Below are positions 24,064 through 37,260 of a stretch of DNA of 64,000 nucleotides, in pieces. How positions within the stretch are numbered: the first letter of the stretch is position 1; each line of letters begins with the position of its first letter. The position numbers and the translations under genes are program-made. The notes below the pieces were generated by a model. That model saw only the letters and a list, made by a program, of their open reading frames with translations, searched no databases and had not been told where the DNA came from. Source of the stretch: Phoronis australis (Eukaryota; Phoronida; Phoronidae); contig NMRA01000010.1 in the NCBI GenBank assembly GCA_002633005.1, forward strand, positions 1,173,252 to 1,237,251, in the 5' to 3' direction.

Positions 24064-24863
24064 TGTCAATGTTGGCTATAAAGAGGCACGGTGGCTGAAG
24101 CTCGTCAAATCCTTGAGAAGGTATTGAAGACTGCGTCAGTTATAATCATGTACACCTCGGTAATGCCAGTTCAACTGGAGGTGGGAGATATGAGATTTGT
24201 CTGAGAGCATTTCACATATTTAACAATAGTATTGACCCATTTGCAATTCTACCTAATCTTGTAGTACTGGCGTACATCATTCGCTTTTTTCTGGCTGCAT
24301 CCATTCTAATTTTAGAGACCTCATGAAGGAAACACTTGTTGAAGGATAGACTGTTTCAAATCCAGTAGTGTATTAAATTGGGAGTTTTTAATTACCTCTG
24401 CAGCCATCCTCAGCAGAGTCATCCGCTTGCTTCTCTGTAAATTTTCCACGTAAGGGTGTGTGCAATGATCTCTAAATGAACGCTGCTGTATAGGAATTTC
24501 TTAGGAACATAATTGTTGTGTTGAATGCGTGGAAACTGAATTCCACGTTTTTGCTAATTAAGGATTGTTGACACTATTGTTGTCCACAAAGACACCACAT
24601 ACAGGTGACAGTGATGTAGAGTAACCATATGTACTGTCTCAAACACACTCTACATCCTGAAACCATGAATGGGTTTGTATTTGCATTATTTTTGTTATGT
24701 GTAGTCTTTATTTAAAAGTTAAACACCCAATGTGCTTTTTGATGAATGGACATTATGTGATAAAAATCCAAGTTAAAACTGCCTGTGGTGACATGATTTG
24801 CATGAAATGACCTAACTTTAAACTGTCCAGATAAATGAGGATTGTAGCAGTTGAAGGTACTCA

Positions 24864-24869
24864 AATAAA
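24864..24869 (+). terminator. Possible polyadenylation signal of ENTPD
   Basis: AATAAA about 800 bases after the ENTPD stop. A second AATAAA lies at 25109-25114. Either would fit; cDNA would decide. Confidence 0.4.
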
Positions 24870-25114
24870 TGAAAGTGGACTGAGCTCATTCCTAGTGCAG
24901 TTATCATGTTACATAAGGAATGATTATAGTGCCCGGTTGTATGAAACAGTCCCGACGAAGCTCCGCAAATTATTTGCATATTTGTGCCATTTTTACTCAC
25001 AGATATTCTTTAATTTTTCTAACATTCATTTTTATTATGAACTGCTCTTTGGCTGTTGTCATTTTCTAACAATATATATTAACTAAAAACTGAGCCTAGT
25101 TCAATGAAAATAAA

Positions 25115-27505
25115 TTGTCCCTAAATTAGGGGTGTTGAAGAATATTAAAAAGTCAACCTAGAGTTCACTATCGATGTGTATCAAGAGAAAATTAACTTAG
25201 CAATGAAACTAAAACTGCATAAGGGCAATCAGTGTTTTCACAAGTCCACAAACTTGGAGTAGATTCAGGGAACTTCGTGGAGTCCCCATTTGGGACTGTC
25301 ATTCAACTGGCAACAGGCTTTCATTCCCTGGCACAAAATAATCGCGAATTGCAAAGACGCATAAATATTGTTAAGGAAGCTAGTGTGATCAGGTCCTTCC
25401 AATAGGTGGCGCTGTCTTGCGAAGTCTTGCTTTTCATGAAATTCTTGCGTCTATGGAAGATGCATCTGTGCTTTGGTTCTAATGCATGGCATTGTGTTGT
25501 ACAAAATTGCACGAACTTGCCAAGCACATGGGAAACTAGCATGATGGATGAAGACATGGTTAGTCAACATATTAAAAAAATTCCTCTCTAGGAGTTTTAG
25601 TAGATTTTTAAACTGGAGCTTTTCGTTGGGTTAACGCAGTAAACAAGTTTCAAATTTTTTCTCATGGTTGATGTTAAATTGGCTTTAAAATGATGTTGGT
25701 CTATTAATGGAATTTATTGAAGTGAGGTTGTGTTAATTCTGCTTTAATACTCATCATTGATGTAATATGTTCATATTGGGTAATTGTGCTGTATACTGTT
25801 GAATTAAGTTTAAATGGAGTAGTTAGCGTGGTCCTGCAAGCCAATGGCCAAGAGGCTTTAATCTGCCTTTAAAAATCAGAGCGTGGGTTGTAAGCGCAGT
25901 GTAGACCTTTAAAAGGATATTAAACCTGGTTTTGACCTATTTACAGATTATAACGGCCACTTTCTCATGCCTCACTCTAATATTAATTAATGTTCTGAAA
26001 CTCTTGTCAGTCATCAAAAGTTTGGAACTAGTTTGAGTACTCATTACCAAGTCTGCTATACCAGCAAGTGTGACAAATTTAGGCGACTAATGTGGAAATG
26101 ACCACACACCAAGAACCACCTGGCCACACAAAAAGTTAGTGTTTTTGTGGAGAACCGATGAAATGAGACATCAGTGGTTCACTAGCAAGGGACATAACCA
26201 CACAGGGTTTAGTATCCTCTTAAGTTTCTTGTGTTCTCTTGTGGAGTTTAACCTCCGTGTTGGCTATGATTTCAAGTTTCAAAATTTTCACTTTTAAACA
26301 AGGGTGTTAATAGGATACCTGCGTTACCAAGCAGTACTGTAGTGGGGCGTAGGCGCACGTAGGCGCAGCCAACCACCTTTTGGCATTTAAACGTAGCGCC
26401 TACGCCTCGTAAGTTACGAATTCAGTATTCAGTGCTCAAGGTGATACGGTGGACATTGGGCGCCTACTTACCTCTAATTTTACTTCTACAGTACTGTTAC
26501 CAAGAACAATATTTTTTAACTTCATCTGTATTATGACCCATAAAATTATAAATTTCCAAAATCCTTGATGATCAGCGAGTATCATTATATGCGGAAAAGT
26601 AACGCTCAGGTGAGAAAAATCATGTTTGTGGATATTACGATGACTTGTAGAAAAATGGTATTCACGTGCGCATAATAATATTCTAGTGATCATCATAGAT
26701 TTTAAGAACATATAGGTTTTGTTTGTCTACTACTTAAAGTTCGATCTTAGGTTACGATGGTAGCCCAAAATGACGATAATTAAGTTGCCTAGGTAAAACC
26801 ACACAAAAAAAGGTCGCGTTAAATCGTGTTGTAAAGTCTTTAAGGTAAATTTTGTTTTCATATTATTTTGTTATGGAAAAGGTTGAAAGTAATGATCCTT
26901 TTGTTTTGCATTGTGTACTTGTTTATATAATGTATTTTCCAGAGCAGTTTGGGGATGCTCTTGAGCCTCACTATGCCTTGAATTATTACAGCTCTACGTG
27001 ACGAAATGTGCTATTGGTGGAGATTTTTCTTCCTGTATTTTTGTTAAAAATGTTGACAAAATACAATTTCTCTGTGTCTCCATATTGTGTTTAAATTTAA
27101 AAGCCGTTATCTTGGGCGATGCTGTTGCCTATGGTGCACGCCAGTTAACTGCCACGTTCAAAGATTCAGCTTATGAATCGTATTCCTGATCACCTGAGCT
27201 TGTTAGATTATCTGATGGTTTATTTAATAGGTGGAGCCTATAATCTTGGTGGTTAAGATCGGCAATCGTAAAAGTTTATTCCAGACACAATCTGCAAAAT
27301 TGAAACGTAACGTATCAATCGGCACAAGACAGGAATTCAGCGTCCTTTTAAATCGCGAATAACGGTCTCTCTGGCCTGGGAATTGTGATTGGTTCATTAG
27401 GTATCGCCTATACAGTTGGGTCAGTTATGGACGCGATAGCAAGACATATTCCTGTAGGCTTCGTCAGAAACATTGATAAAGCAATAGAGTTAGATGCCGG
27501 CATAA
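25115..27505. other. Convergent intergenic region
   Basis: Between the ENTPD 3-prime end and the 3-prime end of the minus-strand JmjC gene. I see no exon-like sequence with splice partners. A small inverted repeat (GGGCGTAGGCGC against GCGCCTACGCC, 26345-26408) is present. A TTTATT at 27506-27511, read as AATAAA on the minus strand, is a possible polyadenylation signal for the JmjC gene. Confidence 0.5.
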
Positions 27506-27664
27506 TTTATTTCAGTTCAATAAAGCAAGTCGCATGTTACAGAAGTAACAAGTGAAATGGATAGCATGTTCGACTAAGTACCAGAAAGCTGACCACAGGA
27601 ACACAGAGTGTGTGCACAACCACTTTGATTTTGGCCCTTGGGAACCGTATAAGGGAGCAAAATG

Positions 27665-27972
27665 TGAGCTAGATGAGATATTCTAAACGGTACCGGCCAA
27701 AACTGAGACAAGGTCGTTAAAAACAAATGGAACGTTGTATTTAACAAAACTGGTCTCTAAGTAAATTTGATGCCGAGAGGTTCTGGCGGCACCTTTCCAG
27801 GCTCCGGCGCTGGTTCCGGCCCTACGTGCCGCTAGGGTAGCCACCAAGCGGCACGCAGGGAACCAGCGAGCTTTGCTTGTTGCAATTTGTCGTAGGTCAT
27901 CCGGTGCTCAGTGAGGCACGACTGTTCATTTAAAAGAATTTTGGCCGGTACCTCGAATATCTTATCTGGCTC
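27665..27972. repeat. MITE-like element with nested palindrome
   Basis: Outer imperfect inverted repeats: GAGCTAGATGAGATATTC followed by GGTACCGGCCAAAA at the left, and their reverse complement TTTTGGCCGGTACC plus GAATATCTTATCTGGCTC at the right. Inside, an inner pair (CGCTGGTTCCGGCCCTACG with GCCGCT, against AGCGGCACGCAGGGAACC) forms a second stem. About 308 bases, non-coding, probably within the 3-prime untranslated region of the JmjC gene. Confidence 0.7.
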
Positions 27973-28151
27973 AGTTTTCGACCCATCTAAGATTGCTAGG
28001 TTCCACAGTCAGAGCACAGGCACCGGGAGACATTCACTGCTGTCATACTGGAAAGGATTATAAGTGTTCCTGTGAGACGGTGGCACCTCTTTCTTCTATG
28101 CTAAGTGCTAAATGGTTGCCGGGCTATAACATCACTTGCTAGGAGACTACT

Positions 28152-30696
28152 TCACCGGTAAACTGTGGGAGAGTAAACTGAGGAAATCACAATGTTGAAG
28201 TCTTCGCCAATGGTCTGCGTTTCGTGAAACCAATTTGACGTCTTCAGGAACACTGAAAATAAAAACAAACCAAAATAAGAAGTAAAACGATAAAGCTCAA
28301 GTAGGTCTACCTTCGTCTACACAAAACCACTGCTCATTCGCTTCCATTCCATGGACTACCAGGTTGAGAGTCGCGCGCGTGAACCATCATTTGAATTCAA
28401 AACCCGGCAATCGGCCATCCAAAAATGTTTTACTAGTAAGTGCCGGACAGAAAATAATGAGCTCAAACGATCGGATATTTAAAATAAGTGTAACTCCTAA
28501 TATATGACATATCAATGAATCTTCAACAGAAATTCCCGAGACACCCATTTTGTACGAAACCGTACGAGAGTGTACTCACAGACTTGTCCCGGTTCGACTA
28601 TCGTTTCCATCAGGTAGGATTTACAGTGAAAATAACACTCCGGTGGCGGCTGCAGGGTCCACTTCTTTCTCCCACGAAGCTGAGCTTGCCAGTAGAGTTG
28701 TATGCGATCAATCTGTGAGGGTTTGAACAATTACTCCGAGTACTGTAATCTATGGTGAATCAAATGGGACTTCCAAATTTATGCTAATTTACCGGTGAAG
28801 CAGTGGAGTCACTAAAGGCGGCGCATTTGCGGAAACGTTTATTTTTATTCGATTGAACTCAGTTGTTTCGGACAATCAACTAATCTTCACCGGCGGTTAC
28901 TCGGCATTGAGAAATGGTAGTAGGAGCTACCATGACCCGGAAGGAATCTCCAAGACATGCCACCAATGGGTTACACTTGAGGGGTAAATAGAATCAGGAA
29001 ACCAAAATATTGGTTGACGGACTTTCCATAATTCCGATCTCTGAAACGTCAGAACGGTGTAATGAAATTCAAGTGCCCACAAAATATACCGGTTGCTGCC
29101 AATTTTTCAAAAGATTCAATCTTGTTCTTATGTTCAAGGATACGTTCTCGTATTTTAACACGACAACATAAAAATGTTCCAGGCTAATCCCGATAAACAG
29201 AGTGCAGAGCCTTTCAATTAAGAGATAAAAAGAACCCAGCGAAAGTGATCAACGTCTTACGTGATTTAACATGGTGTACGATCTGCTCATGGCGAACCAA
29301 TAACGATTAGGTTGGTTTCTGTTCTCCAGGAAATAAGGCAGACGATACTGACTCCCAATGATTGACTGCGTCTTCCAATCACATTCACCCCTAGAAGTAA
29401 ATGACACAAAAACCGGTGGGTTCATAACGAACCCGGCCGTAATGGAAGCGTAACATACGTGTGCCGTAAAGTTGTCACAAGAGAAGTGAGTTCCACTCGT
29501 TTCTATTGCGTCCAGACTGTCTCTAAACCGGCCGGGTAGCGACAAATCGTTCTAGGGGTAACTTGCCCTAGCCTGGATAAGTCTGTGTGTTGACATGCAG
29601 CACTATACTCAAGCGTATTATTATACACTTAGCTAGCAGTAGTGGTGCTTGGAGCGAAATTAAAGACAACGAGCATATACAATACAATACAATAAAATAG
29701 AATACATATATAAAGCACTAAAATGCGGATGTAGGCCTACCATCTGTGTTCAGAGTGATTTGGTAGCGCAGACTGCACAATCGTCCTAACCTTATGGCAG
29801 TAAGAAAACTAAACAACGCATACTTAGACCATGTGCACATGCGTCCAAGCAGTTTCAGGAGAAAAGCGAGGACAGATTTTAAAACAAAAGTAGATGTGAA
29901 GCGAAAAGTATGAAAATAGGCCACGAAAAGACTTTTAGGCAGTAGAATGAGTCGAACAGTGACGGCACAAAAATACGCCGCAGTGGCCAGATGAAAAATT
30001 GGGCGCAAGAGTGGTTATATGCGGCAGGATGACTTACCAGCCCACATACCACCGATGATTCTTACTATTAAGTCTATCTTCACCATAATGTATCAATGCT
30101 TCTTCAGGTTCTTGAAATCCAGTATTTATGCGAGCTAAGGCGCACCTCTCTTTCACAGTTCTATTGGGGCGGTTCTTTGCCTCCACGAATATCTCCTTAA
30201 TGATGTCATAGTTATCAGAAATTCCACCGTGCCAATCTTTTTGCCCGTCGACAATGACAACAGGTCGCCCCGTCTTCACAAACTTTTCTTCAAAATCAGT
30301 CTTGGAAATATTCGAGATCTTGACAATTTCACCAACGTTTCGACAAAATTCACAGTTCGAAACATGAGGACGCGCAACTTCTAGCGAAACGGCGCACCGA
30401 TCATTCGAAAAGAATGGATAAACCACAGGTCGAAACAAAGTCAGGATTGCAGTAGACAAGCCTACAGATGACGGGTTTAACTTCGAGACAATCAAAAAAA
30501 CGGACAAGCTAATCACAACAAAAGCGAAAAAGCGATGCATATGGAAACCCTTTGGTGAATTGGACACCTTACTACTCATGACGGCCCGGACACTATCCAA
30601 ACTCGACAGCTCTCGAACATCTAGTCCGATTCCCGAAGCCCGGAGTTCAATTGTTTTAAACGAAATGAACGACTCAAAACGGTCACTACTCATCAT
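28152..30696 (-). CDS. Membrane-anchored JmjC/cupin-like putative Fe(II)/2-oxoglutarate oxygenase
   Basis: Four exons on the minus strand, 5-prime to 3-prime: 30696-30038, 29390-29261, 28712-28580, 28252-28152. All introns are GT-AG and phases match, giving 340 residues and a TGA stop. A hydrophobic stretch at about 55-72 would be a type II signal anchor or a signal peptide, especially if translation starts at Met53 (30540) or Met40 (30579). Then a Cys pair CEFC, ISKTDFEEKFVKTGRPVVIV typical of cupin_8/JmjC N-terminal folds, WYVGW (end of exon 1), YRLPYFL, the metal motif HID at 263-265 split exactly by the exon 2/3 junction, WQAQLRGRKKW and QPPPEC in exon 3, and NWFHET in exon 4 with the distal His at 317. 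The H-x-D...H triad is intact, so an active dioxygenase is plausible. Similar uncharacterised proteins occur in other invertebrates; substrate unknown. It points tail to tail at ENTPD. Confidence 0.86.
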
Positions 30697-31787
30697 TTGT
30701 GTTATAACCAGTTCGCATGAGAACGTTTTCTCTGAAATTCACCGTCCAGACTGACAACAGGCTACCCACATATTCTAAGTCTAATAAACGAGCTGAAGTT
30801 GAATTATAATCACGACCACACGGATGCATGAAACAGAAAAGATACGGGCGTAAATTAATGCGAGTGCGATAACATGAGTAGAGCATGATCTGAACAGACA
30901 GTTGGTGGACCACACTGGGTGGATACATTTTACATCCTAAGCATGACACTCTGTTGGGGTCCTCAGGCGCATTGGTTGCTAGAGAGATCCTTCACAATTT
31001 AGACTCCGAAAATAGCACCGTAAGGACTAAAATCCTCTTTTATGGCACCCAATAAAAAGACAGACTGACCATACTCAAATGCATGCACTCGAAAAAGTGA
31101 GGGTTCGGTTATTTCCTCCTAATTTCCAAGAAATTGAGGACATGGAGTGTTTCAACCATACCGAGTACGAGTTCAGAAGGGAAATTGCCAACAATCTTCC
31201 TGTTTGAGGTTAGATTTCTGTTCACGTGATGAGATGTCATGATTTTAATTAAAAAATACTAGCCAGAAATCGAGACACAAATGAATGACTTAAAAGTAGT
31301 GCTCCAGTGTTAGGATTCCCAATTACGACTCAAAATAAACAATCAATTCTCATAAACTTGCCTCGAAATTTCCCTTACCATGAAGTGAAACATCAGGCCC
31401 ATAGCCAGTATTGCGTGGGGGGATGGTTGGAATTTCTAGAACGGTGGACCTTTGATAATCTGCAAATGTAAAAGGCAATGGGCGCAGCTTAATTAGGGAG
31501 AAGGGAAATCGGTATACACAAAAATGTCTCTTAGTCTATGTTTCTGTTCTAATACCAGAAATGAGACGGTTGCATGTGCGCACCCAGCCTAAAAAATGGG
31601 GGAGCACAAATTTTTGAGCAGAATGGCTTGACGCCAATTTTTTATCTAGTTGTGGTTTTGTGTGTTGCTTAAGGTGCCTACATCGCTGGAAATGCGAACA
31701 GCCCACAATTCCGAAGGTTCACAACTTCAAAGGTTCACTACTCCGAGAAAGTTCTCTACTCTGAGAATCTATAAAGTTTCGGACTCA

Positions 31788-31941
31788 CAGTGACGGATTT
31801 ATGGGGGGAAAGGGGACCGTGCCCCCCTAAAATTCTTCTAGATTCCATTTGGCAGTTCGGAGGTGCGAATGGCTGACGGCTAAAATCCTGACACTCCGCC
31901 CTGGCCCCCTTAACTCAAAATACCGGATCCGTCCCTGACTC
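31788..31941. repeat. Dispersed repeat with CGGAT termini
   Basis: Starts CAGTGACGGATTTATGGGGGG and ends CCGGATCCGTCCCTG. The middle shares CATTTGGCAGTTCG and CCTTAACTCAAAAT with 1150-1330, showing one family. About 155 bases, non-coding. Confidence 0.65.
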
Positions 31942-33013
31942 AGGTGTAATTTTTAAACTTTTACATGCAAAAACAACAGATATTTCAGTTGAGATGCACT
32001 GAGTATTGTACCCGACCGAAAACAACGTCCGGGTAGTACTAAAGCACTTTGTTTGGATTTCATGCACATGCGAAATAGCCCGCATGTCTTACGAATACGG
32101 AAAAATCAGTACACACTGGCATTATTAAAAGAACATGAAGTAGGAATATTGATCAAATTACCAACCACGATACATTCATCAAATCCATGTCAAGATCGCA
32201 TTATTTCACAGCGCGACGGAACCGTAAAGGGCCGTTTCGCCTCAATCTCACCCACCGGAACCACGCGCACGGCCGGGTTGAAACTAAATGTACTTAATAG
32301 GCTATCGTGTCCCTGCCAGTCTTCGCGAAATAAGCTAGAGCCCCATTCAGTCTTCTTAAAATTAAAACCGCCGTTGGTCCCCGCAACACTGACCCGTGCC
32401 CGCGATGTCCCAGCTTGGGAATGAGTCGTTAGATTCAAGAATCACGATTGGCAGTGATTGGAACTGGGCTCATTTGTAAACAACGTAATCAACGTTTTTA
32501 GAACTATTGAGTTCTTCCCTGCATACAATACTATATATTCATGTTAGTTCCGACTCATTAGCACACAATAAGATTAATGAATTTCGGAGTTCTGATTTCG
32601 GAGTATGTGGATATTCGAAGAAGTGAACTTTCGAAGGTTGCGAACCTTCAGGATAGTCAGATCCTGCTGACTAAGTAGTGGACCTTCAGAGTAGTGTACC
32701 ATCGGAATAGTAACGGGTAACCTTGGAAATATTCTCTATCAAGTTTGTTGCTCGTATGAAGTCTTCGAGGTTGTGCGCCATTGATACTGATTGGCAAGAG
32801 AAGACTTTCTTCACTGACCGACGTTTTTATTACGTATAGACCTACTTATCCCTAATAATGTGAACGTGGTCGTCGGGGTTTTCTCAGTGCAAGAAAACAC
32901 GGTAGTTAACAGTGTTTTTTTGAGCGACGACGGAAGACTGCCTATATAGTGAACTTACCGTCGGCATGTATTGAATTTTAACACGTACGCCTGTCAACCC
33001 ACCAATCCACAAT

Positions 33014-33306
33014 CAAAGAGGGGGCGGATCCAGGATTTTAAGTTAAGGGGAGGCAGGGCACGAGAATAACCAGAATTTCGGCAGATGCGCGCGGCGCCAG
33101 GCTAAATTGTGGGGACGCAGAGGCCTCGAATGCGGACCTGTTAACTAAAAAAAAACGGTAAACGGGGTTTGTTCAGGACCTACGCGTTGTTTATACACCC
33201 CCGACGAGCCCCTGCTTGCGCGCACCCGAACTCCCAAATGGTATCTGGTAGATTTTTAGGTGGGGCAATGCCCCCTTTGCCCCCCCCCCTAAATCCGCCA
33301 CGGATA
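33014..33306. repeat. Dispersed repeat with GGCGGATCC / ATCCGCC termini
   Basis: Left end GGGGGCGGATCCAGGATTTT, right end CCCCCTAAATCCGCCACGG, inverted relative to each other. G+C-rich interior, about 290 bases, no recognisable protein. Confidence 0.6.
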
Positions 33307-36063
33307 AACAATATATCTGACGATCACTTTCAATTCGAAATTCGAAAATGCCTGCACTTTACTGTATTATGTCAGAAAATATACCGAAATAGCAGATAAC
33401 AAACCTATGTTCTGTTGTTTTGTTTCTTGGTCTATTTTAAGGCATTCACATCGCATAGCTTTGTAGCGAGATCTCTCGCTGCTATATAGCTTAGCTACGT
33501 TTGGACATTTTCTTCTAGACCCCCTCGTTACCTCATGGTGTAGCCACCACGCGCGTTCAATGCCGATGAATAACATTAAGCCTCAGCTAATCGTGTGCAC
33601 GATCCTGTCATCTACGCAAACACCACTCGGGCGAAGTTGGCCGGGAAAGGCCCGATGATTGTGTGAAGCACTTTGAATCAGAAGCAAGTTCAAAAATTAT
33701 TACTTAGTTACATGTACCATTGTTCGAGCCCCCCCCCCTAAACCCCCTGGCTACGGGCCGGACATGACGCCCCGTTTTTGACCGGTTAAGACACCTCAAC
33801 ACTAAAGACACACTGCACTTGCAGCCGCTCCAAATAATATGAAGTCAGTCGTGGTAACCTCACTTATTTCGCATACAAATAATTGCATAAATTGTCAATT
33901 TTCAAAGGCTGACTATTGTCCTGTAAATAATGGAAATTTTACTAAAACTTGTTTATGACATCTACAGTATAAACCCTGTTAGCAATAGACTAAAATTTTC
34001 CAAGTTGCTATTTTTGTTGAGAAGTTCTACAAAATAGAATTTCACTGGTCAGCCACGTTGCGTCATTGCTAAATAAGCGAGGTATAGGTTAAAAACATCG
34101 TTTTTTATTTGTGTAACCGGTTCAGGTAATATATGGATTCGGGTCATGTTGAACGTTTCACACAGGAACAGAAATTGTACGTATTGCACACATGTGCTCA
34201 ACTAATCTTTATATCATGAATGTGATCCATGGAAAGGCACCCTAAACATGCCTCTTAAAATTTCAGATTGAAGCCATGTTTCTAAAACGGAAACATCAAT
34301 GCTGAAGTCGGTCATTTTGTGACTTGCAGTTTAAATACCTTAAAACAATTTAATTGGATTGCAACACAATTGAGCTATTATAATTAATTCTTCAGATATT
34401 CAAAACAAATCAACCATGTCAACTATTCAGTAGCCTCTTGTTTGGAATGGACACTTGATATTGAATTCAGAACACTTCTACCCTTGTTATACTTGATATA
34501 TTGTCTTCTGTTTTGATTATATCTGTTTATTAGTACCAGATGAGAGCATTGAAATGCTGTTGTATTTAACCACTTTGCCTGTGTTTGACTTATCATCCGC
34601 TGCATTAGTCACAATTCCCCTGCTTAATGTTATGATGGAGATGAAACGGATAGGCGTATTATTAGCTTTACAATGATGTATAACACGTGGCAAACATTAT
34701 CGAAGTGGTTTAGTTTTTATTAGAAGTGTGTACATGTATGCCGAGTTCCTATTGAACTTGACCTAAAAATAACCAAGCAGCAGGTATAGCCGCTGTTCAT
34801 AGTGTATAGCATTACAAGGGTTCACACACTGCACTCCGTCAACAAGTGTCCGATCACTCTACAAATTCAATTTTTGCCTGTCATTTAAAATCGGTTAAAA
34901 AACTGAATTCTTAACAAAAAGTCGACTCCGATTGGGGTTAAAGAGAAAATTTTGCGGACAAACGCCCCACTATCTGGACACTCGGCACCAGAATTTGTAA
35001 ACCAAATAAACGCCCATGGGTGTTCATTTGGCATAATTTTTGAATAAATGCCCACAGTAGTTTCATCAGATGGGCTTATCTAAGGAGAATCCCAGAATTG
35101 ATTTTTTCAGTTCATTTTTGAATACCTGCTGGTGTTCACCACTAAGTCTAGCAGAACAGAATCATTTCTTATACGAGAAGGTTAGGCATAATATTGAAAT
35201 AACAAAAATATAGGCTTGTGATCTAGAAATGGTATCTATTTAGTTGCACCAGTGGATTTATGAAATTGCTCTGAAGACCAAAACTTGTGATGAGCAGAAA
35301 GATTATCTTCAATACAAATGTGAAAGACCAAATCTATGACCAAATAAAAACCATATATTTATAAATATTTCATAATGACAAAATGTAAATCACAATGATC
35401 ACAGTCTGCAAGTACAGTGCCATTCTTGACACAACCACATTGTCGCAGGAACAAATTAACAGACACGAGTGAACTGTTAAAAAGTCAGTTTTACTACAAT
35501 TAGTCCACAGAGCAGGAGAAAAATTAGATGGCAATGACCTACTTGTTAGCATGAGAATGACACAAAATGAAAGAAAATTATCTCAACACCTAAGATCAGT
35601 TTTAAGATGACTGAGAAGTTCACGAACCTGTAAGGTCCTGGTTTATCAAACCTCGCACACAACCCATGCCTACAAACCACCATGACATTGCAGATCAGAT
35701 CACTGAACTCATCACTACCTGTCAGTTTAAAATACATTACAACTGGGCACAAGCGAATAAATAACTTGTAGATTGAAGGTTTCCTCAGTGTCTCCATTGT
35801 TGAAGCGTTTCACAGCCTATGTGATATCAACATTCAGAGCTATTTCAAAGCTGACAATAGGTGACATATACTCTCAAAGCAATGTCGTATGTGTAATCAA
35901 AGGCATCACACAACGAGAAATTGTAGATTTCTCACGTGACTTCTTTCATTTCAGTTCCCGGAGCGACTTCAGGAACAACTACAGTGCTGCAGACCAAATA
36001 ATGTCCCATCATTAGATACGTGCCTGGCCTCACCTCCATGTACTGACCATGAGATTGACAGAC

Positions 36064-37260
36064 TAAACCAATGGTAACCGATGACCTGAAGAGATCCTCC
36101 TACTTTTTCCTTTTCCTTTTAGCTTTTGACTTTAAACCAGCAAACTGGAAGCTTTTTAAGGGATCAGATTGCATCTTCTGTAAACAGAACACAAGTTTCT
36201 ATAGTTGTTAGCAGTAGAGTTTGATCGGCTAACCAGACATAATGGCCACCGTGAAAAGTAGCGGAGAATAATGCGGTTGACTACACAAGACAAAACTGGG
36301 AGGTATAGGTCAATGTTCACAGCATTAGACTGCACCAACATGAACAAAAGACTAATGTTTTGATGCATCAGCAACATATGGAAATAGCACTGACAGCATA
36401 GCATTAAAAGGGAAAGCAAACGCTTTCAAGTTGCCTGCACTGAAAAAAATACCAGGTAAGGTAAAAAAGCAGGAGATTCTAGTCTTCAACTACCTTGAGC
36501 ACCTTACAGGGGATCAGATTAACACTACATTTGCCCGCTCATTTTGAACTCACTTTTGTCATTGTGGAGGTTCAGTCATGTTATGTTAGTCTCGATGTCA
36601 CAGTCTGAACAGGAATACATGCTGCATAAGTTTGGTTTGGACCTTCAAAGTCATTGTATATNTAAACCAATGGTAACCGATGACCTGAAGAGATCCTCCT
36701 ACTTTTTCCTTTTCCTTTTAGCTTTTGACTTTAAACCAGCAAACTGGAAGCTTTTTAAGGGATCAGATTGCATCTTCTGTAAACAGAACACAAGTTTCTA
36801 TAGTTGTTAGCAGTAGAGTTTGATCGGCTAACCAGACATAATGGCCACCGTGAAAAGTAGCGGAGAATAATGCGGTTGACTACACAAGACAAAACTGGGA
36901 GGTATTGGTCAATGTTCACAGCATTAGACTGCACCAACATGAACAAAAGACTAATGTTTTGATGCATCAGCAACATATGGAAATAGCACTGACAGCATAG
37001 CATTAAAAGGGAAAGCAAACGCTCTCAAGTTGCCTGCACTGAAAAAAATACCAGGTAAGGTAAAAAAGCAGGAGATTCTAGTCTTCAACCACCTTGAGCA
37101 CCTTACAGGGGATCAGATTAACACTACATTTGCCCGCTCATTTTGAACTCACTTTTGTCATTGTTGAGGTTCAGTCATGTTATGTTAGTCTCGATGTCAC
37201 AGTCTGAGCAGGAATACATGCTGCATAAGTTTGGTTTTGACCTTCAAAGTCATTGTATAT
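36064..37260. repeat. 598-bp direct duplication split by an N, each copy holding the last DDX56 exon
   Basis: 36064-36661 and 36663-37260 are the same sequence with a constant offset of 599 and only about six single-base differences (for example GGTATAGG/GGTATTGG, CGCTTTC/CGCTCTC, GTGGAGG/GTTGAGG). The only N of the window (36662) is exactly at the junction. This is what two overlapping haplotype contigs joined by a minimal gap look like, though a recent true tandem duplication is possible. Confidence 0.92.
36100..36177 (-). pseudogene. Second copy of the DDX56 terminal exon
   Basis: Identical in frame to the exon at 36699-36776: acceptor TGTTTACAG, then 25 codons ending KRKRKK and a TAG stop. 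It belongs to the distal copy of the 598-bp duplication. If the duplication is real, this is an alternative last exon; if it is an assembly join, it is the other allele. Confidence 0.8.

Larger units (their letters stand above)
30697..36063. other. Intergenic region between the JmjC and DDX56 genes
   Basis: It should include the JmjC promoter (above 30696) and the DDX56 3-prime flank (below 36100). Two copies of the GGATCC-terminus repeat are listed separately. A GC-richer, open-on-both-strands patch at 32190-32440 could be an untranslated or coding exon of an unseen minus-strand transcript (a donor-like GTGGGTGAG lies in it), but I recognise no domain. Remaining sequence: nothing seen. Confidence 0.5.

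Noticed and set aside
30038-30696. JmjC exon 1 as a stand-alone 220-residue protein
   Set aside because: The TAA after WYVGW is inside an intron; a perfect donor lies in the last Trp codon and three further exons complete the fold.
32190-32438. Open frames on both strands in a GC-richer patch
   Set aside because: Suggestive of an exon or promoter patch but no family, acceptor or partner exon could be identified.
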